Assembly: GCA_943735955.1 (NCBI GenBank)
Contig: OX030960.1
Span: 2,079,402 to 2,143,401, forward strand
Reading direction: 5' to 3'
DNA length: 64,000 nt
Source: Piscicola geometra
Lineage: Eukaryota > Annelida > Clitellata > Hirudinida > Piscicolidae
In this document: positions 45,428 to 54,544 of the stretch, piece after piece
Position numbering within the stretch: the first letter of the stretch is position 1
How the letters are laid out: each line of letters begins with the position of its first letter
The notes under the pieces: model-generated
What the model was told of the DNA's origin: nothing
What the model saw: only the letters and a program-made list of their open reading frames with translations
Databases searched by the model: none
Position numbers and translations under genes: made by a program

Positions 45428-46810
45428 TTAAGATAAAAGAGCTTCGTGAACTACGTCCTTTTTCAGAGGCTGTCCAAATAGGCCTTCTTTCATTGTGGTA
45501 ATTCTTTCTGAATGCTTTTGTATTTCCGCAATTTTCTTTACTGCGTGCTGGAATGCTGGTGTCTGTATTATGGAATTAACGGATTGAGTCAATTAAAGAA
45601 AAGAAATATGATAGAAAAATTATTCCAATCCTTACCATCTCGAGATTGGAGAAGTTTTTATAGTTCCCGGAAACAAGGGTCATCCAAGGCCCAGCGAGGA
45701 TTTTCCTAACTAAACCAAGGACCTGCAGTTGCACCATGGTTCTTGTTTTGTTGATTCCCTCCCACAGGGCCTTGGTTACATCATTCTTGCTGATGCGAAA
45801 AAATGACAAATGGTTTGAAATAAGTACAGCAAATTTATGTAATTATTAAAAAAAGTATCTTAAAATATACTTGATAAGGAATCCGTGTAACAATTCTCTG
45901 TGCTGGATGGTGACGCCTGCCATGTGGAAGAGGAGGTGCAGGCGGTTGCCGACGTATCGTAGAAAGATCCCTGGAGCAACCTTGTTTGCTGTCAGATAGG
46001 CCCTGAACGTTTCTGGTTCACCTTTAAAGCTGTGTCTGAGAGAAAAAAATAATCTATAACCTTGGGACATTTATAAATCAATATACAAATCATTTCCATC
46101 ATTGGAACTTAATTTAAAGATAATTATTATCACCTGAGTTTTGATAAGTTGTACAGGAAAGAAACTGCTGTGCCATCCTTGCCTGTAAATACTTGAATAC
46201 CTGTGTATTGATCAAAAACGGCAAGCCGTTTTCTGGACTCACCAGCAATGGCATCTAAGGGATGCACATTGCATGAAAGTTGCAGCAAATCAATCAGCAG
46301 CTCATCAACTAAAAGCTGATGAACCCGATTGTTCACTGGGGCCCTATCACCAAGGCACGATCTTAACTTTGAAAGAAAGTGAGACCACACTTGGACCACT
46401 TCCAGCTTAAAATAATGAGCATAAATCTCGATAGCTTCCCTTAGGGATGCACTGATTTGGTCAGCATTATCATATTTTGACCCACCAGCAAGTCTGCCTA
46501 CAGATAATGAAATTTTTTTTTCTCATTATTAGTATTAAACTTAAATGAATATACATTATGGCTTGCCTTCTACAGTGGTGGCATCGTGAGCTAAGGTAGC
46601 TGAATCGCATTTATACATTTGCTCACCAAACTGTATCAGAGCAAGCACACCTGGCTCATTGGCCATCCTAGAGATATTGCTATAGTGTGGTAAGTTATTT
46701 AAGCGCATGCCAAAAATTGTACTAATAAAATATTTAAAAATAGGCGCGATGCTTCTTACAGGTATATTTAATAAAATTGCTGTATATAGTTTTCCTAGAA
46801 ACGGGTTCAT
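45428..46810 (-). CDS. Unnamed multi-exon transposase-like gene, five intact exons
   Basis: Exons a 46810-46567, b 46497-46134, c 46035-45871, d 45789-45636 and e 45562-45428 join to 353 codons with no stop and matching phases. Introns b-c, c-d and d-e are GT-AG, and a-b has a GC donor. Key segments are SATLAHDATTVEGRLAG, SKLRSCLGDRAPVNNRVHQL, LSCNVHPLDAIAGESRKRL, FLRYVGNRLHLLFHMAGV and KNDVTKALWEGINKTRTM. I recall a similar order (DATT, DRA, HPLD, YVGNRFHVLFH) in unnamed repeated proteins of fish, molluscs and cnidarians. The spaced Asp residues suggest an RNase H-fold transposase, but this is inference. Three other fragments lie in this window, all beside PLE sequence. Confidence 0.65.
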
Positions 46811-47050
46811 AACTATTAACTAACTTTGTGCTAACCTCTTTGGATTTCTCACCACGATCCAAAAGCATCCCACTTATATTATCTAGTTTACTAGTTAGTT
46901 TAATATTATCTGATACAGCGCCATTCTTTAGTTAACTTATTTATTTTATCATCGCCCTTCTTCTTTCTGACTGCTGCTTCATAACTCTTTTCTGGGCTAC
47001 AAAACCTGAAAGCTATCTTATTCTACGTTCTTATTTAATAACTTTTGTAG
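46811..47050. other. AT-rich flank of the unnamed transposase gene
   Basis: No coding motif is seen. A TTAG acceptor-like site just upstream of the ATG at 46810 (minus strand) would allow a further 5' exon, which I could not find. Confidence 0.35.
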
Positions 47051-47415
47051 GCACTACTCTTGGAGAAGCCGATCTATATTATTCATGTTCATTTAACTCT
47101 TTTTTTTATCGACATTTATTAACAATTATCAATTAAGCGCTTAATTGAAAATACTTTTTTTAAACATAATAAGCGCATTTTTTAAGAATTATTATTAAAA
47201 ATGCAGTTTTTTATATTGAACACTTCATATTTGCGAAGGTAATTTAGCTATTTCAGTATTCCACTATCGAATCTTCCAATTATAAAACCATATTTCGAGC
47301 CATTATTTTTCATAGACATTCAAGTTCTATTTTCAATAAATAAGTGTCAATCAAAAAAAGTGGGAAGAGTTAAATGAACATGAATAATATAGATCGGCTT
47401 CTCTAAGAGTAGTGC
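47051..47415. repeat. Inverted repeat pair, arms about 52-60 bp
   Basis: The arm at 47053-47110 (GGCACTACTCTTGGAGAAGC and onward) is the near-exact reverse complement of 47355-47415. The arms are separated by about 250 bp of AT-rich sequence. The right arm ends directly before the hammerhead-like motif of the PLE. PLEs can carry inverted partial copies of their own ends, which may explain this. Confidence 0.8.
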
Positions 47416-47417
47416 CA

Positions 47418-47460
47418 TGTTCTCTGATGAAGCTTTGTATAAGCGAAACTAGTTAGAACA
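47418..47460 (+). ncRNA. Hammerhead-ribozyme-like motif upstream of PLE ORF1
   Basis: TGTTCT (47418-47423) pairs perfectly with AGAACA (47455-47460) as stem I. Core CTGATGA (47424-47430) is followed by one extra A and a 4-bp stem II (GCTT with AAGC), then GAAA (47445-47448). A minimal stem III (AC/GT, loop TA) and the cleavage-site T at 47454 follow. The palindromic ACTAGT stem III is like the short stem III of hammerheads described in PLEs, which are thought to act as dimers. The extra A before stem II departs from the consensus. Confidence 0.6.
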
Positions 47461-47541
47461 ATATTCCATACGTTTTTTGATATTTAGTTTTTGAATAAAC
47501 GAATTATACCAATACGTTTTTTCTTACTTCAAATATCAAGA

Positions 47542-48408
47542 ATGGCAAGCAAGAGTTATTTCAACAGTCGTAATCAGACGAGAAATAACAACCATCCATA
47601 CAACAGAAATACTCAGAACAAAAATTATAAATATTACAATAATAACAATAATAATAATAATATAAATAAGAATAGTAATAACAACCATAATAAAGGTAAT
47701 AATATTAACAACAACTATCCAAATGACAACAACAACAATATAAACGAGAGAAACAAACAATACTCTAACATCAGATTTATACCACCGAACAACCAAGCAC
47801 AACCCACCAACGACAACACAAGAACCATCACCCCTCTAGAAGATATAGTAATAAAAGACTTATCAGCAGAAACCATGGAGAGAATGTTTACCCAATTCAT
47901 CCAGAAATTCAACAACAACTGCGATAACAATAACAACAACAACCAGAATAGCCCCAACAACAACACCAACAACTACAATAACAACCACTACAACAGAAAT
48001 AGCAACCACTACAACAGAAATAACGACAACAACAACACCAACACCAACAACAAACAAACCCACAGATCCAACAACAACAAAAACAACAACAGAAACAACA
48101 CACACACAAGGAGAAACAACAACAATCAAGGCTCCAACAACAGATACAACCCCTATAATAGAAACACCAACTCGGACACCGACAACCAACTAAAAACCAT
48201 AATCATAAAAATCTTTAAGGGTTTTAACCAAATACAAAACTTTCTCAACTTTGAGTTAGGGATCCAAAAGAACATAGAGGCGATAAACATCAACGACCTA
48301 CCGGACAACGAAGCCCTCAACGGGAGCCTGTCGGACCTCACCGAAGAGTTTAGAATCAACCTCAGACTCAAAATAGTTGAAAAACAGGAGGAAACATCAA
48401 CACCTTGA
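47542..48408 (+). CDS. PLE family 1 ORF1: Asn-rich, prion-like protein
   Basis: The first ATG after the ribozyme-like motif opens 288 residues starting MASKSYFNSRNQTR. About the first 240 residues are dominated by Asn with Tyr, Arg and Gln, including several runs of 5-8 Asn, so the protein is largely disordered and prion-like. A short ordered block (PLEDIVIKDLSAETMERMF) interrupts it. The C-terminus (IKIFKGFNQIQNFLNFELGI, then EEFRINLRLKIVEKQE) is ordinary sequence and is conserved in the decayed copy at 38260-38310. A role as an RNA-binding Gag-like protein is inference. The frame overlaps ORF2 by 4 nt in the annotated form. Confidence 0.7.
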   Translation: MASKSYFNSRNQTRNNNHPYNRNTQNKNYKYYNNNNNNNNINKNSNNNHNKGNNINNNYPNDNNNNINERNKQYSNIRFIPPNNQAQPTNDNTRTITPLEDIVIKDLSAETMERMFTQFIQKFNNNCDNNNNNNQNSPNNNTNNYNNNHYNRNSNHYNRNNDNNNTNTNNKQTHRSNNNKNNNRNNTHTRRNNNNQGSNNRYNPYNRNTNSDTDNQLKTIIIKIFKGFNQIQNFLNFELGIQKNIEAININDLPDNEALNGSLSDLTEEFRINLRLKIVEKQEETSTP

Positions 48409-49361
48409 TTGAAACCATCAAAAACAAGAGCATAAAAAACGACATAACGCCAATATGGAACATCACACGAACGCAGAATCCTAAATGGCACAGCAACTTT
48501 TTAGAAATCCTCACTGAAAATATCACCAAAATGAACCCGAATGCGGCACAAGACACGGAGACGGATCCTGAAAATCTGAAAGGGCAACTACTCACACTAA
48601 ACAAGAAACTGGAAGAAGCCCTCAAGAAAATAGAGACACTCAATAACCCAACAAACAAGAAGCCTGACAACGCCACAACGGCCAACACACAAGACACATT
48701 GATTGAGAAACTCTGTAAAATTACAATAGAACTCAACGAAACTGACACGAATCTCACAATCTATTCACACACTGACGTCAATGAAATAACACCAGACCAA
48801 ATAAGAGAAACCAAGATAGAGAATATAAGAAAATTAAAAGAAATAGATGACACCATCAAAAACTTAAAAGACATTACCACTCCAGAGAAAAGGAGAATCA
48901 CCAAGTTAAGAACAATGATTATAGACCTTAGCGATAAATACCATGAAGCACATGACTTACTAATGAACTTCAAAGAGGCATTCGACTCACCCACAAAATC
49001 CAACCTTAATACTACCCCCCCGACTAACGCAAGAAGATCTAGCAAAACACCACCACCCCCCCCACCAAGGGAACCAACCCCCAACCCTAACCCGGATACT
49101 AACCCTAACCCCAACCCCACCCCTAACCCCACCCCTAACCCAACCACTACCCCTAACCCTACCCCTAACCCGACCTCTAACCCCACCCCTAACCCCACAA
49201 CTAACCCTAACCCTAATCCCACCCCTAACCCCCCCACTAACACTAACCCGACCCCTAACCCCAACAATAACCCCACAGAAACAACCACCAACCTCCATTC
49301 AGACATATCCCCCATAAAGACGAGAGGAAGAAAACAAACCACCCTCACCACAAAAAACTAA
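48405..49361 (+). CDS. PLE family 1 ORF2: coiled-coil protein with Asn-Pro telomere-like repeat
   Basis: This frame is -1 relative to ORF1 and open from 48381, with its first ATG only at 48531, so translation by reinitiation or frameshift is likely, or a base is missing. The protein has helical segments (LLTLNKKLEEALKKIETLNN; ENIRKLKEIDDTIKNLKDI; ALFD-free helix near 48930), then Pro-rich PPPPPPREPTP. From 49078 the DNA becomes a degenerate CCCTAA repeat read as Asn-Pro-Thr-Pro units. It ends with a basic RGRKQ tail. The last codons are ACA AAA AAC TAA, a slippery site (separate entry). The decayed copy at 39720-40120 keeps the same order. Confidence 0.7.
   Translation: MIETIKNKSIKNDITPIWNITRTQNPKWHSNFLEILTENITKMNPNAAQDTETDPENLKGQLLTLNKKLEEALKKIETLNNPTNKKPDNATTANTQDTLIEKLCKITIELNETDTNLTIYSHTDVNEITPDQIRETKIENIRKLKEIDDTIKNLKDITTPEKRRITKLRTMIIDLSDKYHEAHDLLMNFKEAFDSPTKSNLNTTPPTNARRSSKTPPPPPPREPTPNPNPDTNPNPNPTPNPTPNPTTTPNPTPNPTSNPTPNPTTNPNPNPTPNPPTNTNPTPNPNNNPTETTTNLHSDISPIKTRGRKQTTLTTKN
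49078..49266 (+). repeat. Telomere-like (CCCTAA-derived) tract within ORF2
   Basis: The tract mixes CCCTAACCC with CCCCACCCCTAA and similar variants for about 190 bp, always with the C-rich strand on +. It is in frame and encodes alternating Asn-Pro and Thr-Pro. Comparable tracts lie at 40095-40115 and 59668-59745 in the same relative place in other PLE copies. Confidence 0.85.
49352..49361 (+). promoter_or_regulatory. Predicted -1 ribosomal frameshift site (A AAA AAC TAA)
   Basis: The last two ORF2 codons AAA AAC, preceded by A, form the canonical X XXY YYZ heptamer at 49352-49358. The UAA stop follows at once. A -1 slip enters the frame CTA AAG GGA GAG, which is open and is exactly the RT frame (ESTKPAYINLSNYTTNLLNK). 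I could not define a downstream pseudoknot. A missing A in the run would give the same result, so a sequencing or decay indel is the alternative. Confidence 0.5.
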
Positions 49362-51426
49362 AGGGAGAGTCTACGAAACCAGCCTATATCAACCTTTCCA
49401 ACTACACAACTAATTTACTAAACAAAGGCTTAGGTTTCGTGGACTCCAACCCATTCTGTAACTACCAAAAATACAAAACATTTTACCAAAAACTCACAAG
49501 AGACCTCTCTCTTAAATTCTTTTTCCGAAAAAACAACAACAGACCAACACAAAACACAATAACCAACTTTAAACTCCCCTCGAAATTCACCCCGAAAAAA
49601 GACGACCTATCGGAATCAGAAAACAAACTACTTAACAAGATAACGCAGACCATCATCAAGACCTGTATAAAAGGAAAAAAGCAAAGAAACTTAACATAAT
49701 CCCAATCAATAATAAAAAAATCAAACTAACTGATACAAATAAGAATAAAACGAATACACTTTTCACGACTAATAATAAAAAGAACATAACGAGAGAAGAA
49801 GCAGAAGCGCTGAAACAATTTAAGGAAAACATAAAAAACAAAGTAATCACAATCAAGAAGGCTGACAAGAACGATGTGTTTGCGATACAACAGTACACAG
49901 ACTACGACAAAGAAGCCAGACGACAACTCTCGAACACTAACTTCTACAAAACCTCCACCCCATTTCTATACCAACAAACCTCAAGAATTATTATAGAAAC
50001 ACTCAGAAAATACAACCTGAGCCCCTTCCTAATACAATACCTGATAAATAACCAAACACCATTCAAACAGAGGAAGTTCTATATTCTCCCAAAGATCCAC
50101 AAAGAGAGAGAAAAATGGGATGGCATAATCCCACCAGGCCGCCCAATAATTACGAACACTCAAACTGAGACAACAAATATAACAAAATTTATTAATCACT
50201 ACTTAGTCCCCCTCATGAAGACCCATCCCAGCTACCTCCAAGACAGCTTCGAGCTGATTACCATTTTAAACAAGCTAAATGAAAACAATAAATTCGACAA
50301 CACAAACAACAATCTGATCCTGGCTACAGCAGATATCACATCACTATACACTAATATGATAAATAAAAAAACGATTGCTAAAACAACCAAAATTTTGAAA
50401 TAATTCCCGGCCCCAAACCGTCCGGATGAGCTGATAATAGATTTACTAAAGATAACACTTAACAATAACTATTTCACCTATGAAAACACAGTTTACAAAC
50501 AGACAAATGGCCTAGCGATGGGCATAGCCATGGCACCTGCCCTTGCTAACATTTACTTGCATGACATTGACAATATCATATTAAAAACCAACCCGATCCT
50601 GTATAAAAGATACATCGATGACATATTAATCATAAACACGAAAGAAACCTTAGAGGAAATTAAAGCCAAGACTACGAACAGACTAAAAGAAATTGAATTA
50701 ACATATACACAAATTACTACCAACCAAACATTCCTAGACCTTACTCTCACACTTAACAATAACAAAATCACAACCAAAACCTTTATAAAGGAAACTAACA
50801 ACTTCAACTGGCTACATGCGGATTCTAACCACCCGAAGCATGTGATTAATAACCTTCATAAAGCCGGTCTCACGAGATTCGCGAGACAATGCTCCGAGAA
50901 GAATGACTACAACACCATAGCCAGAAAATTTTGCAAAACACTCTCTGAAAAAGGCCACAACTTTACTAAAATGAAGATTAATAGCAAATTAATATGGCTA
51001 AAACACAACAAAAACATTAAAGATAACAAGAATAATAATACAATTAATAACACTAACAACAACAATAATACTAACATTGATAATGATAATAATGAGAATA
51101 ACAATGATATTAATAATAATAATAATGACAATAATAATAATAATAATAACAATAATAATGCTAACAATAATCACGATAATAATAATAATGATAAAATCAT
51201 CGACAATAAGAATGATAATAATACAAATAACAATAAAAACAACATGAACCAACCGAATGACATTACACTCCCAATTGTAATCGACTACGCCACAAACAAT
51301 GAAAAACTCCTACAGAAAATCTTCTCCCTAATCAAGGAACACGAAACAACAAGCACAGAGCCCTCCAAAATTAAAACTGTGAAGGCATACTACACAGGAA
51401 GGAGCCTCATTAGACAATTGATGTGA
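49358..51426 (+). pseudogene. PLE family 1 reverse transcriptase (EN-lacking), two breaks
   Basis: From the -1 frame at 49358 the PLE N-terminal segment INLSNYTTNLLNKGLGFVDS leads to a second -1 change near 49677-49687 (GGA AAA AAG run). ITIKKADKNDVFAIQQYTDY, KFYILPKIHKEREKWDG, PPGRPIITNTQTE, TADITSLYTNM, GLAMGIAMAPALANIYL and YKRYIDDILII follow, so the catalytic YxDD is intact. A single TAA at 50401-50403 separates KILK from FPAPNRPDELII. The C-terminal part has KHVINNLHKAGLTRFARQC, a 70-residue Asn/Asp-rich insert (about 51030-51245) and ends KAYYTGRSLIRQLM-TGA. No GIY-YIG endonuclease is visible, as in Athena/Coprina-type PLEs. Confidence 0.8.
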
Positions 51427-51504
51427 GGAATCACTGAAATCCCCGCCATTTCCCCACCCAAATACGAGCCGGAAAGCACAAGGCATCATGAGATGCGCAC
51501 TACC

Positions 51505-51580
51505 ACTAACCATAACCCTGACCCTAACCCTAACCCATGGACTTCTTAATATATTAAGAAGTCCATGCCCTAACCCTAAC
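51505..51580 (+). repeat. CCCTAA repeats flanking a 32-bp palindrome at the PLE 3' end
   Basis: About 80 bp after the RT stop, CATAACCCTGACCCTAACCC and TAACCC lead into a perfect palindrome (51536-51567, arm CATGGACTTCTTAATA). CCCTAACCCTAAC follows directly. The repeat orientation is the same on both sides of the palindrome. Confidence 0.9.
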
Positions 51581-51589
51581 TTTTCTGTT

Positions 51590-52367
51590 TCTGATTAGCG
51601 CGCTCCAAGCTACTTGCATAACTTTAGCAGATATTTTGCTTTTTGTGGTGAAAAAGCTTATATTTTTTGACTTGAAATTGATATTCATCATTGAAATTAT
51701 AATATTGTTGTATATTGATTGATAATTTAAAAAAAAGTGGGAAAAAATGTGCAACTAGCTACCTTCTAGCATTGTCCTATCAGCGAGATTAAATACAAGA
51801 GCCATGCAACTAGCTACACTAGCTCATGGGACTTATGTAAGAAATATAATATAGCTAGTATATTTCCGAAAATAGTAATCCGTGCAACTACCTAATTTAT
51901 CTCAGAATATATAGAAGCTTCAGCATTCAACAATACTATATTACATTAATTGTCCCTTCATGAGCGCACCATTGAACTTTTCAAATTGCCTTTCTATGTT
52001 TATTAATATTTTGATTAATATTTCATTAAATGGCATTTATTATTGGAGGCGTTTCATTCGAAACAATAGAAATGTTTCAATTTGAAAACTACAAATATTG
52101 AAAAAGGCAAACACGCTTCAGACATGCTTGTGCATATTATCGCTTAAATTAATTCGAGAAAAAAATATTAGTATTAAATTATAAAAAGTAGACCTACTTG
52201 AATTAGAACATGGGCTTCCATTTCTTGCAAACATGACATTAGGCTTCTCCTCCAATAGTCTTGCCATGCGAAAACTAACTTTATTCTGCAAAAGTTATAC
52301 CTCAGAAGAATTTGTTCTTTATATATAGAAGCTCTCGCATTTCGCTAGACTGCATAGACTAAATTAT
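51590..52367. other. AT-rich stretch with scattered GCAACTAGCTAC words
   Basis: The word GCAACTAGCTAC or a close variant occurs near 51752, 51806 and 51883. There is no coding signal. Confidence 0.4.
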
Positions 52368-52558
52368 ATAAAGGTTGTATTAAGTACTCGATATTGCCAC
52401 TTCATTATATCTTTGCTTTTCTATGTTCTTTAATGTTATAGGAAAATATATACAAATGCGAAAGGATATATTAAGTACTCGATATACATAGATTGCCATT
52501 ATATCTTTGCCTTTCTATGTTCATTAATGTTATAAGAAAATATATACAAACATATGCA
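52368..52558. repeat. Tandem duplication of about 95 bp
   Basis: Two units share TATTAAGTACTCGATAT, TCATTATATCTTTGC, TTTCTATGTTC and AATGTTATA followed by AAATATATACAAA. Confidence 0.8.
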
Positions 52559-52569
52559 AATACAATTTT

Positions 52570-54540
52570 TTTACAACCATAAAGTCGCGACAAAGGAATA
52601 ATGATTCTAATGATTTGAATAACTTAAATTCAAACGATAAATTGAAGTAAGCGCTATTTTTTATAAATATATATGCGTATTCTGTCATAAAAAGAATAAT
52701 CTGACTTTTATTCTTAATATTCTTTGTTGTATCTTACTTCTTTTAGCTAAAAAGATGAACTGGTATCGCTTGAAAAGTATTCTATGCGTAATCGCCCATT
52801 CATTCTACTACCGATTATGAAAAATAAAGTGGAAAGTGGACGATTCTGTGCAGATGAAACTAAAACAATTGATCCTTGAAGAAAGTCGCGATGAAAGCCG
52901 TGAGGATAAAGGCATGAGTGACGATGAAGAAACTATCAGCGAGATCGACACTGAAATGAGCGATGGCCGAGAAGAATATAATTAGTGATAATGATGATCA
53001 TATCAAATAGTCTATTCCAAGTCAAGGGCATACAGATTACCATGCCTATGAAGCTTTCCAGCTGCTCAAACAAGGAAACCGAAATGAGTCATTATGAAAA
53101 GTGGAAAAAATCGGTGTTATTATTTCTGTTATTCATAAACGTATCAATCACTCAAATTTTGTATAAATGTTGGTCAAGAACCCAGGTTGTTGTTATGTCT
53201 TAAAGAATCAGTAATTAAATTTGTCAATTTCATTGAAACAAATATTCAAATTTTCATTTTATTTACTCTCAAATATACAGCTTTAATTAGTTCATATGGA
53301 CACAGATAAGTGCAAAACTATTTAGTAACACTTTTTATTCCGGTAAAACCAACTATCTCCAAATAATGGTGAAATTACGAGTACATTCTTGTGTAGGTAG
53401 GTTAGAAAAATAAACACGTTGTTCAACAATGCATGCCATACGAAGAAAAACTCAATGATTCTTTAAATCACATCACATGCAAGCCCCTTACAAAGATCTT
53501 AATCGAGAGAAATAAATTAAATTGTATTATAACGTTATAGGTTAGGTTAACAAATAAGCTGATACGTATGTAACAATATAATGCAGTTTACATGTGTAGT
53601 GAAAAGATAAGTTGGCGAAAGTCACTGCCGTACAAAATAAATTAGGGTAGATTGTACATTGAACAAGTAAAATTTGTTTGTCGATTCGACGAGGACCACT
53701 GGGTTTGGCTCTTCTTTTTATCGGTTATCTTGTTTGTCTCACATGTTTTGATAGTAGTAATTATTTTCGAGCCATTCAACAATATGCTTCAGTTAAAAGG
53801 TTGCATTAATAAAAGTCTTAAAACCTCAAAGATAGATTTAATTATGTTTTAAAAGAAAGTGGTTTCAATTCAATAAAGAATGTCAGCAAGAATGTGTTTA
53901 TGCAACCTAGCAAAAGACAAAGAAAACAAAATAAACGTTAAATGATTCAATTGTAATGAGTTCTCTTGATTAAGATGAGACATTTTGAACAATAAAAAAA
54001 TTATTTTTTCAAAATTAGTTTACTGGACAATGTGATAGGGGAAATGCAAACATGATTTAACGATAAAGCAGTAACAGCACTTTTTCTTTAATCAAATAGT
54101 TTTTGGACAGAAGGAATTGAACCGTTAATTCACATGTCAGAGAAAGAAGTAAAAAAAATAATTATCAGAATCCAAAATAATGTGAAAAAAGATTTAACGA
54201 AAGACATTACTTTTCAAACCTTAACAAACAATTTAATGATATCAAAGATGCATTTCAATCATAATATATTATTTAGTTCATTGAAATTACTATAGAAAAA
54301 TCTACTTCTACTGTGGAAATTCATTTCAGACTGTGAATAGAATTATCGTTCTGCATAGACGATGAATGTCACATAACAAGAAAACTCAACCAGAATCACC
54401 ACCAAATATACATTTAAAACACTCATCCGCAAATTTACTTTCACACTTCACTTCAATCATCCAATCATCGTCTCAAAGCAATCAAACACGTACATAAAAT
54501 CAAACACGTACATTTAAAACACTCGACAACAAATTCGTTC
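52570..54540. repeat. Large duplicated segment, copy 2
   Basis: The segment is collinear with 40310-43120, including the acidic open piece (AGTCGCGATGAAAGCCGTGA at 52883-52902), the MKLSSCSNKETE frame at 53042-53205 and the hAT-like scrap near 54300-54365. Copy 2 lacks parts of copy 1, such as 41020-41250 and most of 42000-42300. Confidence 0.7.
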
Positions 54541-54544
54541 ACAC

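Noticed and set aside
47715..49351. Long minus-strand frames rich in Val, Leu and Gly opposite the PLE ORF1 and ORF2.
   Set aside because: They are shadows of Asn-rich and Asn-Pro-rich coding sequence on the plus strand and have no motif of their own.
49358..51426. A GIY-YIG endonuclease at the end of the PLE RT.
   Set aside because: I looked for paired Gly-Ile-Tyr and Tyr-Ile-Gly motifs after the RT domain. The C-terminus instead has an Asn/Asp-rich insert and ends IRQLM. Endonuclease loss is also in keeping with the telomere-like junctions.
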